Shown here piece after piece: positions 17,864-25,627 of a DNA stretch of 35,150 bases (position 1 is the first letter of the stretch; every line of letters begins with the position of its first letter). The stretch comes from Calothrix sp. HK-06 (GTDB lineage: Bacteria > Cyanobacteriota > Cyanobacteriia > Cyanobacteriales > Nostocaceae): NCBI RefSeq assembly GCF_001904745.1, contig NZ_MRCD01000091.1, positions 1 to 35,150 on the forward strand, read 5' to 3'. Position numbers and translations under genes: made by a program. The notes beneath the pieces were generated by a model. That model did not search any database. It had not been told where the DNA came from and was given only the letters and a program-made list of their open reading frames with translations.

Positions 17864-19261
17864 ATGAAACTCAAGAATTTAACTCTTACATTTGTCGGTG
17901 TTTCAATGGCAGTATTTGCTGTACCGCAAGTAGCACGAGCAGTTTCACTGTCGGTAATTGCTGACGGGCTTGATAACCCACGCAACTTTGCTTTTGCCCC
18001 TGACGGAAGCATTTATTTGACCACAAGCGGTAAAGGTGGAGATGGTGCCGACGGTAGATGTATTGCATCACCTAGCGCCCAATATATTCCGTTATGCGCT
18101 GCAAGTAATGGTAGCTTGCTAAAGATTGCTCCGGATGGAACAAAAACAGCTATACTTCCAAACCTCACATCTATAGCATTAACGCCATCTGGGGAACAAG
18201 CTGCTGGTCCTGCGGACTTCAAATTCGATTCCCAAGGTAACGCTTATCTTTTGACGGGTTTAGCTGGTAATCCAGCAGAGCGCGACACCACTTTAAAAGC
18301 GCCTGACCTTGGAAAATTATATAAAGTAGACTTAGTAACCCAAGCATTGACACCTCTTGCAGATTTCGGAGCTTATGAGCTGGCAAACAATGCTGACGGC
18401 ACTGACCTAATTTCCAACCCCTATGCATTTGCAATTAAGGGTAACAATGCTTACGTAGTTGATGGGGGTGCAAACACTATTTATCAAGTGGGACTTGATG
18501 GCAGTGGTATCAAGACAGCAAAAGCCTTCCCTCAAGAAGTCTTATCCCTAACTACAGACCAATTCCCTAAACTTCCCGAAGGAACAGTAGACCCAACAGG
18601 AGGCGCCGAACTGCCCCCAGGTTATACGCAAGCTGCTAACGGCCTTCCAGTGTCAAATCAATCAGTACCAACAGGTATTACACTTGCTCCAGATGGGAGT
18701 TTAACAGTTAGTGAATACACTTATTTCCCCTACCCAGAAGGAGCAGCACGTCTTTGGCAAGTTGACGATAATTTGACAACAACAGGAATAGGTGTTAACA
18801 ATACGCAACTGACAGGTACAGAAATAGCTACTGGTTTTACACAGCTTACTGGTGTGGCATACGACCCTGAAGGTAACTTGTATGCGCTTCAACACATCAA
18901 TAGTTCTGAGTGGAAGGAAATCCAACAAGGTGGTGTAATCACTGGTGATATCAGCGGTTCTATCATCAAGATTGCCAAAGATGGTACTCGCGAAACAATT
19001 TGGAGTGGTAACGGTTTAGAAGCTGCCTCTGGCTTGGAATATTACAATGGCAGTCTGTATACTTCAAACCGGGCAAGACTTGCAGGAACAGGACAACTTC
19101 TCAAGATTGACCTTAAAGGTGGAAGTGAAGGTAGAAAAGTTCCTGAACCAGCAACAATAGCAGGATTGGTTGCATTTAGCGCATTGGCAACCAGATTACG
19201 CAAACGCAAACAACAAGAAGAGTTAGGCGAAGAGTTGCTAGCAAAAGTAGAGACGCTTTAA
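17864..19261 (+). CDS. scyE: ScyE, exported beta-propeller protein with PEP-CTERM anchor
   Basis: A 465-aa ScyD paralogue. A signal peptide (MKLKNLTLTF...VARA, probably cut after Ala26) is followed by propeller blades such as LDNPRNFAFAPDGSIYLTTS, DFKFDSQGNAYLL and GVAYDPEGNLYALQHI. The C-terminus is a PEP-CTERM sorting signal: VPEP at 426-429, a hydrophobic helix and RLRKRKQ, which exosortase systems process. Unusually, about 12 more residues (ELGEELLAKVETL) follow the basic cluster, and ScyF shares them. ScyE is expected in the periplasm or envelope, where monomer dimerisation is thought to occur. It is 30 bp after scyD. Confidence 0.93.
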   Translation: MKLKNLTLTFVGVSMAVFAVPQVARAVSLSVIADGLDNPRNFAFAPDGSIYLTTSGKGGDGADGRCIASPSAQYIPLCAASNGSLLKIAPDGTKTAILPNLTSIALTPSGEQAAGPADFKFDSQGNAYLLTGLAGNPAERDTTLKAPDLGKLYKVDLVTQALTPLADFGAYELANNADGTDLISNPYAFAIKGNNAYVVDGGANTIYQVGLDGSGIKTAKAFPQEVLSLTTDQFPKLPEGTVDPTGGAELPPGYTQAANGLPVSNQSVPTGITLAPDGSLTVSEYTYFPYPEGAARLWQVDDNLTTTGIGVNNTQLTGTEIATGFTQLTGVAYDPEGNLYALQHINSSEWKEIQQGGVITGDISGSIIKIAKDGTRETIWSGNGLEAASGLEYYNGSLYTSNRARLAGTGQLLKIDLKGGSEGRKVPEPATIAGLVAFSALATRLRKRKQQEELGEELLAKVETL

Positions 19262-19363
19262 TTTAATACTCCTCACACTGTTCACACGAAAAAGTTCCCA
19301 GACTAGGTCGGGAACCAAGTTAACTCAAAGAAAGAGTATACCTTACAAAACCGAGTATTAACT

Positions 19364-20569
19364 ATGGGATTAGTAAAAAATCTGTCTCTCACAATCGCTA
19401 GTGCTGGATGCATGTTTTTAGCAGCAACCAGCCAAGCGTTCGCTGTGTCATTGACCTTCGACAAGCAAATTGGCGAACCAGGTTTCGGTCCTCCAATTGG
19501 CGAACCTGGCGAACTATTTGTACCCCAAGGTATCACAGTAGAAAAATCAACAGGGAATGTTTATGTTAGTAACGGTCGTGGTCTAAATCCAGACGGCACT
19601 TTTAACCCAGCCATTGGCAACCGAGTCGAAGTATACGATCAAAACGGTACTTGGATTAAGGCAGTTGGAGAAGGTGGTAAAGGAATTGGACAGTTCGACG
19701 AGCCATCAGCTTTAGAATTCTCTCCAAAAACTGGGAATCTCTATGTAGGTGACGTTTTTAACAACCGTGTTAACGTCTATGACCCTAACGGTAACTTCAT
19801 CAACTCATTCGGTGAGTTTGGAGGTTTAATTCCAGGTAGAGCATTCTTTGGACCATCTGGTGTGACATTTGACAAAGACAACAACGTGTATATAGGTGAT
19901 TTTAGCGGCGATAAAATTAACAAATACACTCCAGATGGTCAGCTAATTGGTAGCATTGGTACTAGCGGAACGGCGCCTGGTCAGTTCCAAGGACCTGCAG
20001 GTGTAAGAATTTCCCCAGTTAGTGGCAATTTTTATGTGTCTGACCAGTTTAACAACCGTGTTCAAGTTCTTGACCCAACAGGTAAACCTCTTTTAACCTT
20101 TGGCGAACAAGGTACTGGCCCAGGACAGTTTAATCAACCAATTGGTATAGAAGTAGATGATCAGGAGAATATCTATGTGGCTGACTCTATCAACAGCCGC
20201 GTTCAGGTATTCGATAAAAACGGTAAATTCTTAACTTCCTATGGCGAAGTTGCGCGCGATGCATCAGGTAATCCTGTAGCGCCTCCAAAACTAGGCGAAC
20301 CGCCTTTTGGCACAACCCTTGACCTTACACCAGGCAGGTTTAACTGGACTGCTGGTACAGCATTAAGTGGTGACAAGCTTTACGTTGGTGACTTCTTCCA
20401 AGGTCGCGTTCAAGTATTGAATATTGACAAAGGCAGTACTAAAGTACCCGAACCAGGTGCATTATTTGGCTTTGGTTTACTTGGACTTGCTGCTACTAAT
20501 TCAGTAATCAAGCGTCGGCGCCAGCGTAAGTTGGGCAAAGATTTACTTGCAAAAGTGGAATTAGTCTAA
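19364..20569 (+). CDS. scyF: ScyF, exported six-bladed NHL-repeat protein with PEP-CTERM anchor
   Basis: A 401-aa NHL-repeat protein. The signal peptide (MGLVKNLSLTIASAGC...AFA) is probably cut after Ala27. At least five NHL blades are visible from repeats of GQFDEPSALEFSPKTGNLYV, NNRVNVYDPNG, FGPSGVTFDKDNNVYI and GPGQFNQPIGIEVDDQENIYV. A PEP-CTERM signal (VPEP at 361-364, hydrophobic helix, IKRRRQRK) closes with GKDLLAKVELV, the same tail as ScyE. ScyF is proposed in other strains to act in the periplasm on the monomer; no catalytic residue can be assigned. The gap of 102 bp after scyE is larger than its neighbours'. Confidence 0.93.
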   Translation: MGLVKNLSLTIASAGCMFLAATSQAFAVSLTFDKQIGEPGFGPPIGEPGELFVPQGITVEKSTGNVYVSNGRGLNPDGTFNPAIGNRVEVYDQNGTWIKAVGEGGKGIGQFDEPSALEFSPKTGNLYVGDVFNNRVNVYDPNGNFINSFGEFGGLIPGRAFFGPSGVTFDKDNNVYIGDFSGDKINKYTPDGQLIGSIGTSGTAPGQFQGPAGVRISPVSGNFYVSDQFNNRVQVLDPTGKPLLTFGEQGTGPGQFNQPIGIEVDDQENIYVADSINSRVQVFDKNGKFLTSYGEVARDASGNPVAPPKLGEPPFGTTLDLTPGRFNWTAGTALSGDKLYVGDFFQGRVQVLNIDKGSTKVPEPGALFGFGLLGLAATNSVIKRRRQRKLGKDLLAKVELV

Positions 20570-20614
20570 TTGATCCCCCGCTAACCCCCTTAATAAGGGG
20601 GGTTGGGGGATCAA
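20570..20614. repeat. Long palindromic repeat/hairpin after scyF
   Basis: TTGATCCCCC...TAACCCCCTT, an AAT loop, then AAGGGGGGTT.GGGGATCAA: an almost complete palindrome of about 45 bp starting right at the scyF stop. This sequence type is a frequent cyanobacterial intergenic repeat and would form a very stable mRNA hairpin, so it may act as a terminator or RNA-stability element between scyF and eboA. Confidence 0.65.
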
Positions 20615-20656
20615 ATCCTAAATATAAATCATCCTCTTCATCACAAGTTAATAATT

Positions 20657-21364
20657 ATGTTAGCTACAATTAATTCAGATATAAATAACATTGTTGTCGC
20701 TAACCTTTTACAAAGTTGGTTAGTCGCGCGAGTTAGCACAGAAGCATTTAATTGGCTTGAGACAAAGTGTAATGCAATAAAATCAGGCGCCGAAGTAAGT
20801 ATATTCTATGCTGCATTTAGCGCAGTGCCACGTTATACAGGTAAGCAAGATTTAAATTTAACAAGTGAAGAATTAGAAGCGGCTTTAAATGTACACAAAG
20901 GTTGGTTTCCAAGCAATTGGAGTGTAGACCAAGCCGCGCGCACATTACTTGTATTATCTTTACCATACAGCAATCAAAAGCAATATTTACATATATTAGA
21001 GCAATTATTTAATGCTGCTGATGTTGGTGAACTTATTGCTTTATACCAAGCTCTACCGCTTTTATCTTATCCTGGACGATTACAAAAGCGCGCGGCAGAA
21101 GGTGTTCGTAGTAATATGACTGCTGTATTTAACGCTGTGGCTTTGAATAATCCTTATCCAAGTGAGTATTTCGATAACCAAGCTTGGAATCAAATGGTGT
21201 TAAAAGCGCTGTTTGTAGGAAGCCCTTTATCTAAAATTCAAGGTTTGGAACAACGTGCAAATTCTCAGCTTGCACAAATGTTAAATGATTATGCTAGTGA
21301 GCGTCAAGCAGCAAAACGTACCGTGGCGCCTGAACTTTGGCAATTACTAGAAAAATGTAAGTAA
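20657..21364 (+). CDS. eboA: EboA-like protein
   Basis: From the ATG at 20657 the product is 235 aa. An upstream TTG at 20603 would add 18 residues encoded by the palindromic repeat and is rejected. The protein is largely alpha-helical (LLQSWLVARVSTEAFNWLETKC, AARTLLVLSLPY), with no signal peptide or membrane span. It resembles EboA by its position directly before the TatD-like and UbiA-like ebo genes; I recognise it mainly by context. The ebo genes are needed in N. punctiforme for moving the scytonemin monomer to the periplasm, but EboA's own activity is unknown. eboB starts 13 bp downstream. Confidence 0.82.
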   Translation: MLATINSDINNIVVANLLQSWLVARVSTEAFNWLETKCNAIKSGAEVSIFYAAFSAVPRYTGKQDLNLTSEELEAALNVHKGWFPSNWSVDQAARTLLVLSLPYSNQKQYLHILEQLFNAADVGELIALYQALPLLSYPGRLQKRAAEGVRSNMTAVFNAVALNNPYPSEYFDNQAWNQMVLKALFVGSPLSKIQGLEQRANSQLAQMLNDYASERQAAKRTVAPELWQLLEKCK

Positions 21365-21377
21365 GTAAGTAGGATTT

Positions 21378-22292
21378 ATGATGTACATTGACCCTCACAT
21401 TCACATGAGTTCGCGCACTACCGATGATTACGAGCGGATGCGTGATGCTGGTATTGTTGCTGTTATTGAACCCGCGTTTTGGTTCGGGCAACCGCGTACT
21501 AATATTGGTTCGTTTCAAGATTACTTAAGTAGTTTAGTAGGTTGGGAAAGGTTTCGAGCATCGCAGTTCGGTATTAAACATTACTGCACTATTGGCTTGA
21601 ATTCTAAAGAAGCTAATAATGAAGCTCTTGCCGAGCAAGTCATGGAGCTTTTACCGCTATATGCTTGTAAAGAGGGTGTGGTAGCTATTGGCGAAATTGG
21701 TTACGACGATATGACACCTGCTGAAGATAAATATTTTCGTCAACAGCTTGAGTTAGCAAGAATGCTTGATATGTTAGTGCTAATTCATACACCACATCGC
21801 GATAAGAAAGCAGGTACGAACCACAGTATGGATGTTTGTATCGAACATGGCTTAGACCCTGCGCGCGTAATTGTGGATCATAATAATGAAGAAACTGTTC
21901 AGTCAGTACTTGATAGAGGTTTCTGGGCAGCGTTTACGATTTACCCGCATACAAAAATGGGTAATGCGCGTATGGTTGAGATTGTTCGTGAATACGGATG
22001 TGAGCGCATTATTGTTGATAGCAGTGCTGACTGGGGTGTAAGTGACCCTTTGGCTGTTCCTAAGACTGCTGCGTTAATGCGCGAACGCGGTATACCTGAA
22101 AGTCATATTGGCGCCGTTTGTTATGACAATGCTTTGAAAGCGTATGGGCAAAGTGGGCAGTTTAATGAGTCTGATTGGGTTAATCCGTTGCCCGTTGACC
22201 AACGTCAATTGTTTCAGGGTAATTCGGTATTGCGGGGGCAGAAACCTGTTGTTGACCGTGAGTTAGCAGAAACTGGGTTTCTTATTCGATAA
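21378..22292 (+). CDS. eboB: EboB, TatD-like metal-dependent hydrolase
   Basis: A 304-aa TatD-family amidohydrolase. Metal ligands are visible in order: His7-x-His9 (DPHIHM), the Glu in GEIGYD, His in IHTPH, His in VDHNNE and Asp in VDSSADWG. The substrate is unknown. It belongs to the ebo set tied to export of the scytonemin precursor. The start is the first of two adjacent ATGs, with AGGA about 5 bases before. The last seven codons (ETGFLIR) and the stop lie inside a dispersed AGAAAC repeat (22268-22334), so its native C-terminus has probably been replaced or extended. Confidence 0.9.
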   Translation: MMYIDPHIHMSSRTTDDYERMRDAGIVAVIEPAFWFGQPRTNIGSFQDYLSSLVGWERFRASQFGIKHYCTIGLNSKEANNEALAEQVMELLPLYACKEGVVAIGEIGYDDMTPAEDKYFRQQLELARMLDMLVLIHTPHRDKKAGTNHSMDVCIEHGLDPARVIVDHNNEETVQSVLDRGFWAAFTIYPHTKMGNARMVEIVREYGCERIIVDSSADWGVSDPLAVPKTAALMRERGIPESHIGAVCYDNALKAYGQSGQFNESDWVNPLPVDQRQLFQGNSVLRGQKPVVDRELAETGFLIR

Positions 22293-22334
22293 CTTGTAAT
22301 AAAAATGACGATTTTGCATAGAAACCCGGTTTCT
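22268..22334. repeat. AGAAACCGGGTTT dispersed repeat, copy C, overlapping the eboB end
   Basis: AGAAACTGGGTTT at the left and AGAAACCCGGTTTCT at the right enclose a GATAACTTGTAAT segment shared with copy B. The left 25 bases encode the EboB C-terminus and stop; the right end stops 11 bases before the eboC start. Confidence 0.75.
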
Positions 22335-22345
22335 AGGATTTATTT

Positions 22346-23275
22346 ATGACTATTACTGTTGGTGGAACTAATCGTGTTTGGGCTTATTTGCAGTTGATGC
22401 GACCTGCTAATGTAATTACTGCATGGGCTGATATACTCGCTGGGGTTGCTGCTTCTGGGTTTATTACTACATTTTATGAAGAAGTTGAACAGGGAGTAAT
22501 ACTAAGTAATTTTCTACCTTTGGGGTATTTACTTATTGCTACTAGTTGCATATATAGTGGTGGTGTTGTGTTAAACGACGCTTTTGATGCTAGTTTGGAT
22601 GCACTTGAACGACCTGAGCGTCCTATACCCAGCGGTAGAGCTTCACGTCAAGGCGCCTTCCTTGTTGGTGGCTCACTACTGTGTGCAGGTATTCTATTTG
22701 CTTGTTTGGTTTCTTTAACAAGTGGTATTTTAGCTGCGTCTGTCGCTATTGCTGCTGTTCTGTACGATGCTTTTGGTAAACATCATCCTTTTTGGGGTCC
22801 TCTCAATATGGGTGTATGTCGAGGTGCTAATTTACTACTTGGTGTCAGCATAGTATCAGGAATAGTTAGTAACTATTGGTTTTTAGCTTTAATTCCAATT
22901 ACTTATATTGCTGCCATTACCAACTTAAGTCGAGGTGAGGTCACAGGTGGTAGCACAGCTAACTCGATTGTTAGTATGGTTTTGATGAGTACTGTTTTCG
23001 TTGCAATTTTGGGATTGGGGTTGTTGAAATATAGCTTACTCGCAGTTTTACCATTCGCTTTACTTTTGGCAATTAGGGTCTTTGTACCTTTAGTTAAGGT
23101 ACTTAAAGAACCTAGTGCAGCGCAAATTCGGTTGGCTGTACGTGCATGTGTCTTGTCGATGATTGTTTTAAATGCTACATTGAGTACAAGTTTCGCTGGT
23201 TTACCATATGGCTTGCTAGTGTTGCTTTTACTGCCAATTTCAATGAAATTAGCAGAGGTGTTCGCGGTAACTTAA
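22346..23275 (+). CDS. eboC: EboC, UbiA-family prenyltransferase-like membrane protein
   Basis: A 309-aa polytopic membrane protein with about eight hydrophobic segments. The UbiA first Asp-rich motif NDAFDASLD (Asn77, Asp78, Asp81, Asp85) is followed by ERPERPIPSGRAS, as in prenyltransferases. The second motif is weaker (LYDAFGKHHPFWGPLNMG). The family transfers isoprenoid chains to aromatic or polar acceptors. EboC's acceptor is unknown; in the ebo set it has been tied to export of the scytonemin monomer. It lies in the cytoplasmic or thylakoid membrane. The gene starts 53 bp after eboB, separated by repeat copy C. Confidence 0.92.
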   Translation: MTITVGGTNRVWAYLQLMRPANVITAWADILAGVAASGFITTFYEEVEQGVILSNFLPLGYLLIATSCIYSGGVVLNDAFDASLDALERPERPIPSGRASRQGAFLVGGSLLCAGILFACLVSLTSGILAASVAIAAVLYDAFGKHHPFWGPLNMGVCRGANLLLGVSIVSGIVSNYWFLALIPITYIAAITNLSRGEVTGGSTANSIVSMVLMSTVFVAILGLGLLKYSLLAVLPFALLLAIRVFVPLVKVLKEPSAAQIRLAVRACVLSMIVLNATLSTSFAGLPYGLLVLLLLPISMKLAEVFAVT

Positions 23276-23386
23276 CAGGAGTATAACTTTGATATTTAAA
23301 ACTTATTTTCTTAAAAATATAAATAATTCGGATTGTACATTCCAATTATTTTAACTATCTAGTTCTCTTCACAAAGATTCTGTCCC

Positions 23387-24658
23387 ATGCATATTCTGAT
23401 TTATTCCTACAACTACTATCCTGAACCAATCGGTATTGCTCCACTAATGACCGAGTTGGCAGAAGGGTTAGTGGAACGGGGACATGAAGTTCGAGTCATT
23501 ACAGGAATGCCAAATTACCCTGAGCGAGAAATTTACGAAGGGTACAAAAATAAATGGTACGTTACAGAAAAAAAGAATGGTGTAACGATTCAGCGCTGTT
23601 TTCTGCGAATTAAATCGAAACCTAACTTGTTAGATAGACTTTTACTTGAGTTAAGTTTTGTAGTTAGCAGTTTACCACAAGCACTCAACGGTTGGCGCCC
23701 AGATGTAATATTATTAACCGTACCCCCATTATTTGTAACATTGCCTGCTTGTTTTTTGGGTTGGCTTTATAATTGTCCGGTAGTATTGAACGTACAAGAT
23801 ATATTACCAGAAGCAGCCGAGCGAATTGGATTAATTAAAAATAAGTTAATGATTCGCGTTTTATCGGCATTAGAAAAATTTGCTTACAAAAACGCTCATA
23901 CAATCAGTGTTATTGCAGAAGGTTTTGTAGATAATTTAACTAAAAAAGGCGTGAGTGCAAATAAAATAGCTTGTATATATAACTGGGTAGATATTAATTT
24001 TATTCGTCCTTTGCCTAAAGAAAATAAGTTCCGTAGAACTCATAATTTAGAAAATAAGTTTGTTGTACTTTATTCCGGAAATATTGCTTTAACACAGGGT
24101 TTAGAAACTGCCATTGCTGCCGCAGCGAAACTACGTCAAGTTAAAGATATTGTTTTTGTTATAGCTGGCGAGACTAAAGCATTAGAGGAATTGAGAAAAT
24201 GCTGTTACAAGTACGGCGCCGATAATGTATTGTTATTACCCTTACAGCAGCGTTCCGAACTACCAAGAATGTTAGCAGCAGCAGATGTTGGTTTGATATT
24301 GCAAAAACGAAACGTTGTTTGCTTTAATATGCCTTCTAAAATTCCCTTACTGTTAGCAAGTGGACGCCCTATTATTGCATCAGTTCCCAAATTAGGTACA
24401 GCAGCATCATCGATTAAAAAAAGTGGAGGTGGTATAGTTGTGGCGCCTGAGTCACCAAATGCCTTAGCTCATGCTGTCATGGACTTATATAAAAATCCTG
24501 CAAAAGCAGCAGCGTTAGGTGCAAGAGGACGAAAGTTTGCCGTTGATAAATATTCGTTTGAAAGTGCAATAGCTCAGTACGAAGCTTTGTTTAGTAATGC
24601 AGTAGCTAGTAAAGCTGATGAATTAGAAGTTTTACCATTGAGTACTACTGATATTTAG
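23387..24658 (+). CDS. Group 4 (WcaI-like) glycosyltransferase
   Basis: A 423-aa GT-B glycosyltransferase. The N-terminal half begins MHILIYSYNYYPEPIGIAP, with ELAEGLVERGHEVRVITGMP, typical of WcaI-like GT4 enzymes. The C-terminal half has LYSGNIALTQGLE, VIAGETKAL, LLPLQQRSELPRMLAAADVG and a donor-binding SKIPLLLASGRPIIA region. These enzymes usually build exopolysaccharide or modify small molecules. A glycosyltransferase gene also occurs at the end of the N. punctiforme scytonemin locus, so it may belong to sheath synthesis; its substrate is unknown. Here it splits eboABC from eboDE. Its TAG stop falls within dispersed repeat copy D. Confidence 0.88.
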   Translation: MHILIYSYNYYPEPIGIAPLMTELAEGLVERGHEVRVITGMPNYPEREIYEGYKNKWYVTEKKNGVTIQRCFLRIKSKPNLLDRLLLELSFVVSSLPQALNGWRPDVILLTVPPLFVTLPACFLGWLYNCPVVLNVQDILPEAAERIGLIKNKLMIRVLSALEKFAYKNAHTISVIAEGFVDNLTKKGVSANKIACIYNWVDINFIRPLPKENKFRRTHNLENKFVVLYSGNIALTQGLETAIAAAAKLRQVKDIVFVIAGETKALEELRKCCYKYGADNVLLLPLQQRSELPRMLAAADVGLILQKRNVVCFNMPSKIPLLLASGRPIIASVPKLGTAASSIKKSGGGIVVAPESPNALAHAVMDLYKNPAKAAALGARGRKFAVDKYSFESAIAQYEALFSNAVASKADELEVLPLSTTDI

Positions 24659-24722
24659 AAACCGGGTTTTTTACGATAAGCTACATTTTTAAATATAATC
24701 TCTCAACAGAAACCCGGTTTCT
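24657..24722. repeat. AGAAACCGGGTTT dispersed repeat, copy D, supplying the glycosyltransferase stop
   Basis: AGAAACCGGGTTT and AGAAACCCGGTTTCT ends with an AT-rich centre. The glycosyltransferase stop codon TAG is 24656-24658, so its last two bases are the first two of the repeat. It is followed by a second repeat type, CTCTGCGCCTCTGTGG...GAGAACACAGAG (to about 24781), whose reverse complement is near 3739-3757. Confidence 0.72.
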
Positions 24723-24790
24723 CTGCGCCTCTGTGGTAAAAAAATTACTTATTTCATTACAGAGAACACAGAGTTCACAGAGTAAATACC

Positions 24791-25618
24791 ATGAGACACG
24801 AGGTTTTTTCTACTTTAACAGCTCGCGTAGGCGCCTCCCATAATCTTCCTAAAGTTATCACCATAGTTGGTGGAAATGGTAGAATGGGTAAGTTCTTCAA
24901 TAACCAATTGACCGCAGCAGGGCATCGAGTAAATATAGTAGGAAGCAATTGGCAAGGCGCCGATAGTTTACTTCCTCAAGCTGATTTAGTATTAACTAGT
25001 GTTCCCATAGAATGTACTTGTGAAATAATTGAACGCACGGCTCAATATTTAACGCCCCATACAGCTTTAGCTGATATTACTAGCATTAAAATAGAACCTG
25101 TAAGAGCAATGCTAGAACATCATTCTGGTGCCGTTATGGGATTACATCCAATGTTCGGCCCCAGCGTTAAATCGTTTGCACAACAAAAGGTAGTGGTATG
25201 TTCCGGAAGAAATGATGAAGCTTTTGATTGGTTATTAGATTTAATGCGAAATCAGCAAGCGGAACTAATATTTTCTACACCAGAAGAACACGACCAAATG
25301 ATGGTGATGATTCAAGCGACACGACATTTTTGTCGTTTAACTCAAGCTGTATATTTGGCGCAAGAAAAAATTGATATAAACAAAAGTTTATCAATGTCAA
25401 GTCCTGTCTATCGTCAAGAAATAGATATTCTCAAACGTTTGCTCAATCAAAACCCGCAATTGTGTATTGATATCATGCTTGCTACCGAAGAACGGTGCCA
25501 AGCTATAAAATTACTTGCCGATACTTATAATCGTTTGGCACGACTGATAGAAACTAAAGACCGCGAAGGATTAGTCAAAGAAATTGAATTCACTCAAAAC
25601 TTTTTTAGCAAACAATAG
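24791..25618 (+). CDS. tyrA: TyrA, prephenate dehydrogenase
   Basis: A 275-aa NAD-dependent dehydrogenase that converts prephenate to 4-hydroxyphenylpyruvate. The Rossmann motif VGGNGRMGKFF is near residues 26-36, the catalytic His119 is in GLHPMFGP, and the C-terminal helical part has EEHDQMMVMIQATRHF, as in the dehydrogenase half of enterobacterial T-proteins. The chorismate mutase half is absent. 4-Hydroxyphenylpyruvate is the direct co-substrate of ScyA, so this copy probably serves scytonemin rather than tyrosine. It starts 68 bp after repeat copy D and ends 9 bp before the cyclase gene. Confidence 0.92.
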   Translation: MRHEVFSTLTARVGASHNLPKVITIVGGNGRMGKFFNNQLTAAGHRVNIVGSNWQGADSLLPQADLVLTSVPIECTCEIIERTAQYLTPHTALADITSIKIEPVRAMLEHHSGAVMGLHPMFGPSVKSFAQQKVVVCSGRNDEAFDWLLDLMRNQQAELIFSTPEEHDQMMVMIQATRHFCRLTQAVYLAQEKIDINKSLSMSSPVYRQEIDILKRLLNQNPQLCIDIMLATEERCQAIKLLADTYNRLARLIETKDREGLVKEIEFTQNFFSKQ

Positions 25619-25627
25619 AGAGTCAAA

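Noticed and set aside
20603-20656. TTG start for EboA
   Set aside because: It would begin inside the palindromic repeat after scyF; the ATG at 20657 is better.
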